A stretch of 64,000 nt of DNA from an uncultured Lactobacillus sp. (GCA_937874185.1 CALNAK010000022.1:372001-436000), one strand, 5' to 3'. Numbered from the stretch's first letter, positions 43,791 through 53,742 are shown. Notes: generated by a model not told the origin, from the sequence alone. A program made the numbers and translations.

Positions 43791-46214
43791 TTAATTCGTA
43801 TGTAGTGGGACGGTCACTGACGAATCATTCAGCTGAACTGTGTATTTAATATTCTGGTTACCCCTTACTGTCATACCAAAGTCTGTTGCGTAAATAATTA
43901 AGCCTAGTTGATGACCCTTTAATAACTTATAAAAGGTTGGTTGCAACTCAACATTAACATTATAGAAGACATCTGGTTTTAGTTCATCAATTTTATAGTT
44001 ATTTTCACGATTTTGCAGATTAATATGACCCTTAGTAATCATCTTAAATGGAGTTTCTTTACCATAAGTAAATTCTCTGAGATCATCTTCACGCCAATCA
44101 TAGGTTTCAGCCAGACTATTTTTAGAAAGCAGAGTAGGTGAAACGTTCAGACGTTTAGCTGACCCATAGTCGATTAGTTGGAAACTTAGTAATCCGATAT
44201 CCTCATTTGAAGATACCTTTAAGTCAATGTTAGTTTTACCATCGATTGTTAAGTCGACAGTTAAAGGATCGGTCTTGAAAACTAATTGATTATTACTGAT
44301 TTTTTTGTTGGAAGAAACTAAGTCCTTTTCCCAAACATCGTTATGGTCACGATATAGGTTGAAGGTATCTGGATCCAAATTATCAACGAATGATTCTTTA
44401 GTAGATTGTACTGCATTTGTTGTTAGTTTATCACTAGATAAATTGTACTTAACTGTTTCATTTTCAGCACTAGACCAGTCTTTATATGCTGTCCAGTTCT
44501 CTGGTTTAGTATTATCTTGAATGATAACGTTGGGGATTATTTCTTTAGCTTTATTATCAATTCCAAGCAATTCATGTGTTAACCAAAGGTTGATAATGTC
44601 GTTATAGTCGATTGATCTGAAAGCGTTGATATAAATATGTTGACCTTGGTGAAGAATGATTTTTTGTGTAACGCCGTTATGCTTAATTCCATTCCAAAGA
44701 CGTTCAACATTACGAGGCTTAACGTTCCAGTCATTTAAACCGTGAACCATGAAGACATCTGCAGTGATATTTTTAAAATTCTTATGATAGTTTCTAGCAT
44801 CCCAGAAAGTATTATAATCACCAGTTGTACGGTCTTGACCAGCTTCGATAGACTTGATTTGTTTATCCCATTGGTCTTTAACGTTATGGAAGTCACCAGG
44901 CTGCAAACGACGACTGAATGTTTCTTCAGCCAATACGTCGGCATCTTCGCCAGGGAATCCACCGGGAGCAATCACTAAGCCGCCATCACGATAGTAGTCG
45001 TACCAACTAGAAATGGCAGCTTCACTAATAACAGTTTTTAATCCATAAACGCCAGTAGAAGCAGCGGCAGTTGCCAAAGTACCTAGATATGAACGTCCGG
45101 TCATGGCAACCTTTTTGTTAGACCACCAAGCTTTGATTTGAATGTTGTCAGTTCTGTTAGTATAGGCAGGGAGTTGACCGGTTAGCCATTTGATAATAGA
45201 AACCGTTGAAGTAGTTTCTTCAGGATCACCAGTAGTTCTAAGTCCGTCTGAATCTTTTGTACCGATACCGGCCATATAAATAACAGCAAAGCCACGGGCT
45301 AGGAAGTAATCGTTAAGAGTATATGAACTTTCTCTAGAAAAAGTTTCTTCAGCTTGTTTAGTTTCGCCGTTACTGTCACGTGGTTCAGGAATAGGTTGAT
45401 TTGATTCTTTATATTCAATATCGGAATACTTTAAATCATTGGGTTGCTTATGTGTTAAAGGAATATTGACGTTGTGAGTCAGCTTTTCACCAGTTTCGTC
45501 ATTGGTTCCTTGATTGTAAGGACTAGCAGTATAGAGGACGGGAACCTTTAGACCGTTTTCCGTTTCTGCTGGACGAAGAATCTCGGCTTTGAGAAGATCA
45601 CGTTTACCGTCATGGTCACTATCTTGAGGTGATTCTACATAGACAACTTCACGGATAAGCTGATGAGGGTCAAAGACAGGCAATGTTTTCCCGTTGAAGA
45701 GTAGTGGTTTGGTTACTTTTCCATAAAATGGTGTGAAGTATCCTTCTGAGGCTAAAGAATCTAGGTAAGTTTGACCTGTCTTGTTATGTGTTGCTAAAAG
45801 CCAGTACCAAGCTGATTTTAATTCGTCAGTAGAGAATGAGTCCTTCTTATGATCAGCAATCAATAATTGAATCTTTTTCATTGCGTCTAAAGGTTTGTCA
45901 AATGAGAAATCTACGTCAGGATTGAATTTCAATAGTTGAAGAGCAACATTATAAAATGCCTCAACTGAAACGGTAGTAGCTGAATCTAAGTATTCACTTA
46001 AATTCAGAGAATCAGTTGCCATATAGGTACTGAGTTTTTCCTCAAAACTAGAAGATGTTTTGGCAGCAATGAAACCTTTACTTAGGAAGCTTTTCCAAAG
46101 TTTGATGGTATCTGTTTCAGAACTATTATCTTTATCCAAGAACCCAATTTCTTTGAGCTCATTTATTTGGTCAGTAAAATCGGTTGGACGAATGGCAAAT
46201 TGATTATTTTTCAT
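43791..46214 (-). CDS. pepX: Xaa-Pro dipeptidyl-peptidase
   Basis: The product has 807 residues of the S15 family. The catalytic serine is Ser375 in TGRSYLG, the Asp lies in VHGLNDWNVKP and the His in HQGQHIY. An N-terminal helical domain, the alpha/beta-hydrolase core and a C-terminal jelly-roll domain are all present. It removes X-Pro dipeptides from the N-terminus of casein-type peptides inside the cell. It is separated from pepC upstream by a terminator, so it has its own promoter. Confidence 0.94.
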   Translation of the reverse strand: MKNNQFAIRPTDFTDQINELKEIGFLDKDNSSETDTIKLWKSFLSKGFIAAKTSSSFEEKLSTYMATDSLNLSEYLDSATTVSVEAFYNVALQLLKFNPDVDFSFDKPLDAMKKIQLLIADHKKDSFSTDELKSAWYWLLATHNKTGQTYLDSLASEGYFTPFYGKVTKPLLFNGKTLPVFDPHQLIREVVYVESPQDSDHDGKRDLLKAEILRPAETENGLKVPVLYTASPYNQGTNDETGEKLTHNVNIPLTHKQPNDLKYSDIEYKESNQPIPEPRDSNGETKQAEETFSRESSYTLNDYFLARGFAVIYMAGIGTKDSDGLRTTGDPEETTSTVSIIKWLTGQLPAYTNRTDNIQIKAWWSNKKVAMTGRSYLGTLATAAASTGVYGLKTVISEAAISSWYDYYRDGGLVIAPGGFPGEDADVLAEETFSRRLQPGDFHNVKDQWDKQIKSIEAGQDRTTGDYNTFWDARNYHKNFKNITADVFMVHGLNDWNVKPRNVERLWNGIKHNGVTQKIILHQGQHIYINAFRSIDYNDIINLWLTHELLGIDNKAKEIIPNVIIQDNTKPENWTAYKDWSSAENETVKYNLSSDKLTTNAVQSTKESFVDNLDPDTFNLYRDHNDVWEKDLVSSNKKISNNQLVFKTDPLTVDLTIDGKTNIDLKVSSNEDIGLLSFQLIDYGSAKRLNVSPTLLSKNSLAETYDWREDDLREFTYGKETPFKMITKGHINLQNRENNYKIDELKPDVFYNVNVELQPTFYKLLKGHQLGLIIYATDFGMTVRGNQNIKYTVQLNDSSVTVPLHTN

Positions 46215-46325
46215 ATTGACAACTCCTTTTAGATATTTTAATTCATTATATATAAAGCACTCTATATTAAAACTGAGAAAAATTCAAATATGGTTAGGGA
46301 AATATTAATTTTTATACAATTCAAT

Positions 46326-46360
46326 AAAAAAAGGAGGTCACAATTTCTTATGACTTCCTT
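46326..46360 (-). terminator. Terminator between pepC and pepX
   Basis: On the minus strand GGAAGTCA pairs with TGACCTCC (one G-U pair), followed by seven U. Confidence 0.8.
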
Positions 46361-46380
46361 CGTTGTTAGATTCTGTTTAC

Positions 46381-46525
46381 TAACCGTCCTGTTCCGTTCT
46401 CTACTGAAATGAACTACACAAGACAATTCTCTCCGGTTACCACGACTATCTCTGTCGCTTGCTACGCAATCAACTGAAATAGTAATGGTAATCCTCAAGA
46501 ATTAACCGTCTTGTTCCGTTCTCTA
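46381..46525 (-). other. Structured 3' region of pepC with a 23-bp direct repeat
   Basis: A 23-bp sequence starting TAACCGTC occurs at 46381-46403 and again at 46503-46525 with one mismatch; the second copy overlaps the pepC stop codon. On the minus-strand transcript TAACC / GGTTA, a GTC-TTGT / ACAGGAC helix and GTTC / GAAC form one long hairpin, and GCGAC / GTCGT forms another, all before the terminator. The rest of the gap up to pepX holds only its promoter region. Confidence 0.5.
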
Positions 46526-47866
46526 TGCCAAAGCACCCATTGGATCCCATGGTGCAAGAACTTTAGGATCTTTAGATTCTGTTTCAAAGGTATTCTTGAG
46601 GTCAGCACTTAAGAATTCTTTGTTGATAACTAGTTGATAAACGAATTCGTCGAACCATGAGTCGCTCATAACAAAGTATCCTTTGTTACCAACTTTTTCA
46701 CCCCATGAGTTTTCAACTTTCCATTTAAGTGGATTGCCGTTTTCATCAAGATCAACACCAGTAAGTACCATGGCATGTGTCATCATACTTTCGATGTAAT
46801 CAAGACGTTCTGCTTTTGTCATCTTGAGGTCAGTGTTCAATAGTCCTTCAAGGTCATAGATGTTTGTGTCCATGATACCAATCTTACGGTCTGAACTTTG
46901 ACCAACATCACTACCGAACCAGACTGATTCGCCTGCTTGGAGTTGTTTAACAGCTAGTTTCTTGAAGTCATTGATTTCAAGGTTCAAATGACGAACTTGA
47001 CGTCCACCAATTACGTTACCAAGCATTTCAACTGTGTAAACGTGATTGTATGGTTTGTCAGCTGTTGGTGCATTGATTGTTGAGATGTAATTATCTAAGT
47101 CCCAGCCAACATACTTCTTGAAGAATTCTTGAGGTGTGATGCCTGTTTCCTTGTGATAATTCTTATCATCATCACGGTAAGCCCAGTCAAATTTAGTAGG
47201 TGGAACTCCGACTGTGTAAACCAAAATTTTGTAAATTTCACTAAGTAATTCGTTCTTCTTACGATCAATATCTTCTTCAGATTTATTATCATTAACAAAG
47301 TTACGTAGAATGATAGCATCTTTACGTAATTTCTTATTAAGAACATTGTTTAGTTCAGAAGAATTTGTACGACTGAATGTATCGGGCATAACGCTCTTTG
47401 GAACGACACCATATTTTTGAACAAGTGCCATAACCATATCCCATTGTCCACCATCTTGTTGAGGTGTTGTCATTAGGAAGTCAACTTTACGGTCGCCAGT
47501 TGGAAGTGCAGCTGTGTTAATAACATTTTCGTAGAAGTAGTTAGATTTTTCTAGTTTGTCCCAGAAAAGCATATATCCTTGTGACAATTCGAAACCTTTA
47601 ATTTTGAAATTATCTTGAAGAGGGTGACGCATTGTATTTAAAGCGGCAAATACCCAACAAAGGCCAGATTGTTTTTGGTCAGAAACTTTACCAGTATCTA
47701 ATTCAACTGAGAAAGTAGGATCCATTGCTACTTTAGATGCAATAGTTTCACTTGATTTGAATAAACCATTGTTTGCTACAGCATTTTTAATTGCTGAAGA
47801 ACCTGGTGTTTTATCGAATGCAGTTTGAAATTTATCTAATTCTGATGATGTGATTTCTTTTGTCAT
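46523..47866 (-). CDS. pepC: Aminopeptidase C (bleomycin-hydrolase family)
   Basis: The product has 447 residues of peptidase family C1B. The catalytic Cys70 is in QSGLCWVFAALN, the His in THAMVLTG and the Asn in VENSWGE. It is a cytoplasmic homohexameric aminopeptidase with broad specificity that processes peptides during growth on protein. The C-terminus ends in Gly-Ala-Leu-Ala, near the residues that reach into the active site in this family. It follows rpiA by 18 nt on the same strand. Confidence 0.94.
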   Translation of the reverse strand: MTKEITSSELDKFQTAFDKTPGSSAIKNAVANNGLFKSSETIASKVAMDPTFSVELDTGKVSDQKQSGLCWVFAALNTMRHPLQDNFKIKGFELSQGYMLFWDKLEKSNYFYENVINTAALPTGDRKVDFLMTTPQQDGGQWDMVMALVQKYGVVPKSVMPDTFSRTNSSELNNVLNKKLRKDAIILRNFVNDNKSEEDIDRKKNELLSEIYKILVYTVGVPPTKFDWAYRDDDKNYHKETGITPQEFFKKYVGWDLDNYISTINAPTADKPYNHVYTVEMLGNVIGGRQVRHLNLEINDFKKLAVKQLQAGESVWFGSDVGQSSDRKIGIMDTNIYDLEGLLNTDLKMTKAERLDYIESMMTHAMVLTGVDLDENGNPLKWKVENSWGEKVGNKGYFVMSDSWFDEFVYQLVINKEFLSADLKNTFETESKDPKVLAPWDPMGALA

Positions 47867-47884
47867 ACAAATATTCTCCTCTTT

Positions 47885-48574
47885 TTATCTGATATTATCG
47901 ATTACCTTAGGTCCATCTTCGTAACCGACGATAATAGTATTAACTATATCAAGAAATAATCCATGTGCAACTATCCCAACTTGATGATCTAACCAATCGG
48001 CTAATAAGTGGGGATGATTGATAGTACCAATTTTTAAATCAATAATGTAATTTTTGTTATGTGTTAAGAAACGATTGCCATCTTCATCCAAACGGAATTC
48101 TGGGTTAAGATTTTCCTCTTTAAGGTCAGCAAAAGTTTTTTCACAACCAAATGGGATAACTTCAGTAGGTAATGGGAAACTGCCTAATGTGTCAGCCATC
48201 TTTGATTGATCAACAATCCAAAGGTTCTTAGTAGAGTTAGTAGCAACCATCTTTTCTAGTAGATGTGCGCCACCGCCACCTTTAATTCCTTGACCATTCT
48301 TGTCGATTTGGTCGGCACCATCAATTGTTAGGTCAATGTGGTCGACTTCGTTTAGGTCTTTAGTAGGAATACCAAGTGACTTAGCTTGTTTCTCAGAACG
48401 TGATGAAGTTGTAACGGCAACGATATTTTTAATCTCGCCAGCTTGATATCTTCTACCAAGTTCTTCAATCATATAATAAACAGTGGAACCAGTACCAAGA
48501 CCTACGACCATATCACTTTTAAAGTAGTCGACAGACTTAACACCAACGGCTTTTTTCAATTCATTTTGATTCAA
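47885..48574 (-). CDS. rpiA: Ribose-5-phosphate isomerase A
   Basis: The product has 229 residues. The family motifs GLGTGSTVYYMI, TSSRSEKQAKSLGI, IDGADQID and KGGGGAHLLEKMVA are all present. It interconverts ribose 5-phosphate and ribulose 5-phosphate in the pentose phosphate pathway. The start is TTG behind AAGGGGGAAAA. The start codon directly follows the stop of the upstream acetyltransferase gene. Confidence 0.93.
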   Translation of the reverse strand: MNQNELKKAVGVKSVDYFKSDMVVGLGTGSTVYYMIEELGRRYQAGEIKNIVAVTTSSRSEKQAKSLGIPTKDLNEVDHIDLTIDGADQIDKNGQGIKGGGGAHLLEKMVATNSTKNLWIVDQSKMADTLGSFPLPTEVIPFGCEKTFADLKEENLNPEFRLDEDGNRFLTHNKNYIIDLKIGTINHPHLLADWLDHQVGIVAHGLFLDIVNTIIVGYEDGPKVIDNIR

Positions 48575-48877
48575 CTAATTTTCCCCCTTCAAGAGCTTTT
48601 GGTAGTTTTCGGTTAATAAAAATCTGATTTCGGGCTTTCTTTCAAAAGCAGCTTTGGCATATTCACAAACGGGTACGATTTTTAAACTCTTTAAGTCTGC
48701 ATAATCTAATGCGGCATTGAGAAGTTTACCTGCAAGTCCTTGGCCACGATAGCTATCGTTGACATAAGTGTGATCAAGTGAAATAATACCTTCCTTAACG
48801 GTTGAATAAGTTATCTCACCAATGGTTTCACCGTTATCTACAAGATAAAAACGTCCATCCTCATGATTCATTTCCAT
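48575..48877 (-). CDS. Small GNAT-like N-acetyltransferase (YidJ type)
   Basis: The product has 100 residues, a minimal GNAT domain. The acetyl-CoA loop reads YRGQGLAGKLLNAAL and the family C-terminus VPVCEYAKAAFERKPE is typical of the COG2388 group. The acceptor substrate is unknown. It is the first gene of a three-gene run with rpiA and pepC. SD AGGAGGTAG precedes the ATG. Confidence 0.82.
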   Translation of the reverse strand: MEMNHEDGRFYLVDNGETIGEITYSTVKEGIISLDHTYVNDSYRGQGLAGKLLNAALDYADLKSLKIVPVCEYAKAAFERKPEIRFLLTENYQKLLKGEN

Positions 48878-49008
48878 AAAACTACCTCCTGCTTAATTAA
48901 TTTAGTTTTATATTACTCTATTATAAGAAGAAAGTCAGTGGAATGAATAGTTTTATAACGCTTAAAATGCTATTATTTTAGTTATCTAATGCATAAGGAG
49001 TTTTCAAT

Positions 49009-49551
49009 TTGACTAAAAAACGTGGATTTGAAATTGTAAAAAAATACGAAGGTAAAGGAATCAATTTACCAGTTCGTCAAACTAAAAATGCTGCAGGCTA
49101 CGATATCGAAAGTTCAGAGGATTTCGTAGTGCCATCAATTTGGAAATTTGGCGTTTTGAATATTTTGAAATTTTTGCTAAATAAAGGCAAAATGGATGAT
49201 GACAAAATTGCTGAAGTACAAAAATCCATTAAACCAGTTTTAGTTCCAACTGGTATCAAGGCATTTATGCAGGACGATGAAGTATTAATTATTGCCAGTC
49301 GTTCCAGTAATCCTTTGAAGCGTGGACTTTCAATTCCTAATGGGATTGGTGTTGTTGACGCAGATTACTATAATAATAGTAGTAACGAGGGTGAATTGTT
49401 CGTTCAATTGATCAATTTCTTCCCAGTTGATTATAAAATTAAAAAGGGTGAACGCTTAGCCCAAGGTATCTTTATCAAGTATTTAACAACCGATGACGAT
49501 GAGGGTGGATTAACACAACGTCATGGAGGATTTGGTTCTTCAGGAATATAA
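49009..49551 (+). CDS. dut: dUTP diphosphatase
   Basis: The product has 180 residues with trimeric dUTPase motifs in order: AGYDIES, RSSNPLKRGLSIPN, GVVDADYY, KGERLAQGIF and the C-terminal GGFGSSG. It hydrolyses dUTP to dUMP, preventing uracil incorporation. Between motifs 1 and 2 there is an insertion of about 30 residues with hydrophobic and charged segments that E. coli Dut lacks; lactobacillar forms commonly have it. The start is TTG with AAGGAG upstream. The stop lies 20 nt before the radA start. Confidence 0.88.
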   Translation: MTKKRGFEIVKKYEGKGINLPVRQTKNAAGYDIESSEDFVVPSIWKFGVLNILKFLLNKGKMDDDKIAEVQKSIKPVLVPTGIKAFMQDDEVLIIASRSSNPLKRGLSIPNGIGVVDADYYNNSSNEGELFVQLINFFPVDYKIKKGERLAQGIFIKYLTTDDDEGGLTQRHGGFGSSGI

Positions 49552-49570
49552 TAAGAAAGGAATTATTTTA

Positions 49571-50947
49571 TTGGCTAAAGCAAAAACTAAGTTTGTATGT
49601 CAAAATTGTGGATATGTTTCACCTAGGTATTTAGGACGTTGTCCCAATTGTGGTGTTTGGAATCAAATGGTTGAAGAAGTTGATCGTCCAGAAGCTGCTA
49701 AGGCTAGTGCAACTCCAAGTCGCCGTGTAAGTGATCTTGAATCTAAGCCAGTAAGTATCGACGATGTTTCTTTTGAAAAAGAACCACGTATCAAAACTGA
49801 ACTGTCAGAACTGAATCGTGTTCTGGGTGGTGGAATAGTTCCAGGTTCATTAGTTCTTATCGGAGGAGACCCTGGTATCGGTAAATCAACTTTACTAACG
49901 CAAGTTTCAGGTCAGCTTTCAAAAATCGGTGGTAAAGTTTTGTACGTTTCTGGTGAAGAGAGTGCCTCTCAAATCAAGATGCGTGCTGATAGACTGGGTG
50001 TTTCAGGAAAGAATTTGTTCCTTTATCCACAAACTGATATGAGTTACATTCGTCAAACAATAGACGAAATGCATCCAGACTATTTGATTATTGATTCCAT
50101 TCAAACTATGGATGAACCAGAAATAACTTCTGCAGTTGGTAGTATTTCTCAAGTTCGAGAAGTTACCGCTGAATTGATGAATATTGCCAAACAACAAAAC
50201 ATTACTGTATTTGTCGTTGGTCATGTTACTAAAGGTGGAGCAATTGCTGGTCCAAAGATACTGGAACATATGGTGGATACTGTTCTATACTTTGAAGGGG
50301 ACACCCATCATAGCTATCGTATTTTACGTTCAGTTAAGAACCGTTTTGGTTCAACAAATGAAATCGGTATTTTTGAAATGCAGACAAAGGGGTTAGTTGA
50401 AGTAACTAATCCTTCTGAGATTTTCTTAGAGGAACGTTTGGCTAATGCAAATGGTTCAGCTGTGGTTGTTTCTATGGAAGGAACGAGACCAATTTTGGTT
50501 GAAATCCAGTCATTGATTACGCCAACTATCTTTGGTAATGCCAAGAGAACTGCGACTGGATTAGATCATAATCGTGTGTCAGTTATCATGGCTGTTCTTG
50601 AAAAACGTGGTAATTTAATGCTTCAAAATCAAGATGCCTATCTGAAGTCAACTGGTGGCGTTAAATTGGATGAACCTGCAATTGATTTGGCCTTGGCAAT
50701 GTCGATTGCATCCAGTTATAAAAATATGGGTATTCCAGGTACCGATTGTTTTGTTGGTGAGGTTGGTTTGACCGGTGAAATTCGTCGTGTTAATCGAATT
50801 GATCAAAGAGTTAATGAGGCTGAGAAATTAGGATTCAAACGTATTTTTGTTCCCAAGAACAATATGGGAGACTGGTCAAAAGATAACAAGATTCAAATAA
50901 TCGGTGTCAGCACAGTGTCTGATGCAATGAATAAAATTTTTAATTAG
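49571..50947 (+). CDS. radA: DNA repair protein RadA
   Basis: The product has 458 residues from TTG 49571, which has AAGAAAGG upstream and gives the usual RadA start. A four-Cys zinc finger (CQNCG...CPNCG) is followed by Walker A GGDPGIGKST, the RadA-specific KNRFG motif and a C-terminal Lon-like domain (GEVGLTGEIRRV). It promotes branch migration in homologous recombination. It follows dut by 20 nt, so both are probably co-transcribed. Confidence 0.93.
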   Translation: MAKAKTKFVCQNCGYVSPRYLGRCPNCGVWNQMVEEVDRPEAAKASATPSRRVSDLESKPVSIDDVSFEKEPRIKTELSELNRVLGGGIVPGSLVLIGGDPGIGKSTLLTQVSGQLSKIGGKVLYVSGEESASQIKMRADRLGVSGKNLFLYPQTDMSYIRQTIDEMHPDYLIIDSIQTMDEPEITSAVGSISQVREVTAELMNIAKQQNITVFVVGHVTKGGAIAGPKILEHMVDTVLYFEGDTHHSYRILRSVKNRFGSTNEIGIFEMQTKGLVEVTNPSEIFLEERLANANGSAVVVSMEGTRPILVEIQSLITPTIFGNAKRTATGLDHNRVSVIMAVLEKRGNLMLQNQDAYLKSTGGVKLDEPAIDLALAMSIASSYKNMGIPGTDCFVGEVGLTGEIRRVNRIDQRVNEAEKLGFKRIFVPKNNMGDWSKDNKIQIIGVSTVSDAMNKIFN

Positions 50948-50956
50948 GAGGTTTCT

Positions 50957-52252
50957 ATGCGAAAGATTGTTGTAAATATAATTTTTGCATTACTAGGTAT
51001 AGCTGTCGGAATTACAGTCTTGCCGAGTTTGTGGGAAGTTTCAGGTTTAGCAGGGATTGCTTTTGTCAATAACGGCTATTTTGACGGACTTATTGGATGT
51101 ATTATATTTTATTTCTTGTCGTTCTTGTTTGTTAAACCGATATTAAATTTAAATGTCCGAATTGAAAAATATTTGAACTCCCGTTCACCAGGTTGGATCA
51201 TCTATGGTTCAATCTTCTTGATTGGTGGATTAGCTTTAGCTAATATCATCTCAATTCCGTTCTATTTGATGCATAATATGTTTTCAAATGTGATACCGGT
51301 AATCTTGATGATTGTCTTTGGTTGGATCGGTTTCAGAATGGGAACTAGTCGTCGTAACGATTGGGGTAATTTCTCACTTGCAAAACGTGGTAGTAATAAT
51401 GCTGCTAATAAGCAAGCTGCCGATAAAGCTGATGAGATTTCTCCAGAGGGTGAAGTTACTCGTCGTTCGGCTAAGAAAGATTTTTATCCATACAAGATTT
51501 TGGATACTTCAGTCGTAATTGACGGTCGTATTCATCAATTAGCTCATACAGGATTCTTGGAGGGTAAGTTGATGATTCCGGACTTTGTTGTTCATGAATT
51601 ACAACTTATTTCCGATTCTAGTGATAATCAAAAACGTGAACGTGGACGTCGTGGTTTGGACATTCTCAATGAAATGAAGATGGATCAAGCTATCAATTAC
51701 GAAACAACAACGCGTGATTATGATAATATTCCAGAAGTGGATATGAAATTGCTTAAATTAGCTAAAGAAATCGGTGGTGCTGTCATCACAAATGATTATA
51801 ATTTAAGTAAGGTAAGTGAATTTCAAAATGTTCAAGTGCTTAACATTAACGAATTAGCCAAAGTTTTGAAACCTATGGTTTTGCCAGGAGAAACGATGAC
51901 TGTTAAAGTTATAAAAGAGGGTACTGAACGAGAACAAGGTGTCGCATATCTAGAAGATGGTACGATGGTCGTTGTTGAAGAGGGTAAATACTTCATTAAC
52001 AAGGACATTGAGGTCATTGTAACTAGTGCATTGCAAACTGATGCCGGTAAAATGATTTTCGCAAAGCCTAAGCATTCAATGCATGGTATCCAAGAAAAGA
52101 GTAGTGTCAAAGAGAATTCTTCTAATAACAACAACCGTAGTAACGGCGGTAAACGCAATAACAATGGTAACGGTAATAAGAACAATTCAAATAGAAACAA
52201 CTCAACAAGGAATAAAAGGGGAGAACAAAGAAATGGCAAAAAAGTCAGATAA
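50957..52252 (+). CDS. yacL: PIN/TRAM-domain membrane protein YacL
   Basis: The product has 431 residues. Four N-terminal membrane helices (about 1-125) are followed by a PIN ribonuclease-like domain (LDTSVVIDGR, TNDYNLSKV), a TRAM domain (LPGETMTVKVIKEG) and a C-terminal tail of about 45 residues that is almost only Asn, Lys, Arg, Gly and Ser. It is probably a membrane-bound RNA-binding protein or nuclease. The tail is unusually asparagine-rich. The gene overlaps gltX by 20 bp. Confidence 0.88.
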   Translation: MRKIVVNIIFALLGIAVGITVLPSLWEVSGLAGIAFVNNGYFDGLIGCIIFYFLSFLFVKPILNLNVRIEKYLNSRSPGWIIYGSIFLIGGLALANIISIPFYLMHNMFSNVIPVILMIVFGWIGFRMGTSRRNDWGNFSLAKRGSNNAANKQAADKADEISPEGEVTRRSAKKDFYPYKILDTSVVIDGRIHQLAHTGFLEGKLMIPDFVVHELQLISDSSDNQKRERGRRGLDILNEMKMDQAINYETTTRDYDNIPEVDMKLLKLAKEIGGAVITNDYNLSKVSEFQNVQVLNINELAKVLKPMVLPGETMTVKVIKEGTEREQGVAYLEDGTMVVVEEGKYFINKDIEVIVTSALQTDAGKMIFAKPKHSMHGIQEKSSVKENSSNNNNRSNGGKRNNNGNGNKNNSNRNNSTRNKRGEQRNGKKVR

Positions 52253-53729
52253 TAAAATTCGTGTAAGATATGCTCCAAGTCCAACAGGTCACTTGCACAT
52301 TGGTAACGCTAGAACTGCTATCTTTAACTACTTGTTCGCACGTAGTCACAAGGGAACATTCATCATCCGTATCGAGGATACTGATACAAAGCGTAACGTT
52401 GAAGGTGGTACAAAGAGTCAACTAGAAAACCTTAAATGGCTTGGAATTGATTGGGATGAAGGTCCAGATGTCGGTGGAGATTACGGTCCTTATCGTCAAT
52501 CAGAAAGAAAAGATATTTATCAAAAATATATTGATGAATTACTTGAAAAGGGCTTAGCTTACAAATCATATCTGACTGAAGAACAACTAACAACAATGCG
52601 TGAAGATCAAGAAGCTCATGGTCAAATGCCTCATTATGAATATGAATTCGAAGGTATGTCTGACGATGAAAAAGCTGCTAAGATCAAAGAAGCTGAAGAT
52701 GCAGGCTTAGAACCTGTTGTTCGTTTCCACGTACCAGTTGGTAAGAATTACGAATGGGACGATATCGTAAAGGGTAAAGTCTCAATCGGTTCAGATACTA
52801 TCGGTGGAGATTGGGTTATCCAAAAACGTGATGGTATGCCAACATATAATTTTGCCGTTGTTATTGATGACCATTTGATGGAAATCTCTCATGTTCTTCG
52901 TGGTGATGATCACGTTGCTAATACACCAAAACAATTGATGATTTATGAAGCTCTTGGCTGGGAAGCACCTAAGTTTGGTCATATGACACTTATCATCAAT
53001 ACTGAAACTGGTAAGAAATTAAGTAAACGTGATGAATCAGTTCTCCAATTTATTGAACAATATCGCGAATTAGGTTACCTACCAGAAGCTATGTTTAACT
53101 TCATTACTTTACTTGGCTGGTCACCAGTCGGTGAAGATGAATTATTCACACGTAAACAATTTATCAAGATTTTTGATGAAAATCGTTTGAGTAGATCACC
53201 TGCTAAGTTTGACCAAAAGAAACTTGAATGGGTCAACAACCAATATGTTAAGAGTGCCGATGTTAGTGAAATCACTGACTTAGTACTTGCTAACCTAATT
53301 GAAGCAAAACGTGTACCAGCTGATCCTTCAATGGACCAAATTCAATGGGTAAGACATTTAACAGAACTTTACATGCCACAAATGAGTTATACACAACAAA
53401 TCGTTGACCTATCAGATGTCTTCTTTAATCAACCAGACACATTGACAGACGACGAACAAAAAGAACTTACTGATGATGATTCAAAGACTGCTATTGAAGA
53501 CTTGAAGGGTAAGTTAGAAAAACTTGACCGTTTCACAGCCTCACAAATCATGTCAGCTATTCAATCAGTTAGAGCTGATACTGGTGTTAAGGGTAGACAA
53601 CTTTATATGCCAGCCAGAATCGCAACTACAAGAACAATGCATGGTCCAGCAATTGCTGAAACTATTGAATTGTTTGGTCGTGATAAAGCTTTGGCTAATA
53701 TTGATAAGACACTTAGTGAAATGAAGTAA
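52233..53729 (+). CDS. gltX: Glutamyl-tRNA synthetase
   Basis: The product has 498 residues from ATG 52233, with AAGGGGAG upstream. That start lies within the end of yacL. Class I motifs are intact: PSPTGHLHIGNARTA at the start and KLSKRD in the middle. The enzyme charges tRNA-Glu and, in lactobacilli without GlnRS, probably tRNA-Gln as well, which is then amidated. No T-box leader is visible. The 3' region carries two kinds of palindromic element. Confidence 0.95.
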   Translation: MAKKSDNKIRVRYAPSPTGHLHIGNARTAIFNYLFARSHKGTFIIRIEDTDTKRNVEGGTKSQLENLKWLGIDWDEGPDVGGDYGPYRQSERKDIYQKYIDELLEKGLAYKSYLTEEQLTTMREDQEAHGQMPHYEYEFEGMSDDEKAAKIKEAEDAGLEPVVRFHVPVGKNYEWDDIVKGKVSIGSDTIGGDWVIQKRDGMPTYNFAVVIDDHLMEISHVLRGDDHVANTPKQLMIYEALGWEAPKFGHMTLIINTETGKKLSKRDESVLQFIEQYRELGYLPEAMFNFITLLGWSPVGEDELFTRKQFIKIFDENRLSRSPAKFDQKKLEWVNNQYVKSADVSEITDLVLANLIEAKRVPADPSMDQIQWVRHLTELYMPQMSYTQQIVDLSDVFFNQPDTLTDDEQKELTDDDSKTAIEDLKGKLEKLDRFTASQIMSAIQSVRADTGVKGRQLYMPARIATTRTMHGPAIAETIELFGRDKALANIDKTLSEMK

Positions 53730-53742
53730 TAAGAGAGTGAAG

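Noticed and set aside
46215..46522. T-box riboswitch before pepX, because of GTGGTAACC and a terminator
   Set aside because: The conserved T-box sequence (GGGTGGNACCGCG type) and the stem I motifs are absent, and pepX is not an amino-acid or tRNA gene.
51832..52284. Minus-strand open frame rich in Leu, opposite the yacL tail
   Set aside because: It is the complement of the Asn/Lys repeats and yields a Leu/Phe low-complexity protein, a typical shadow.
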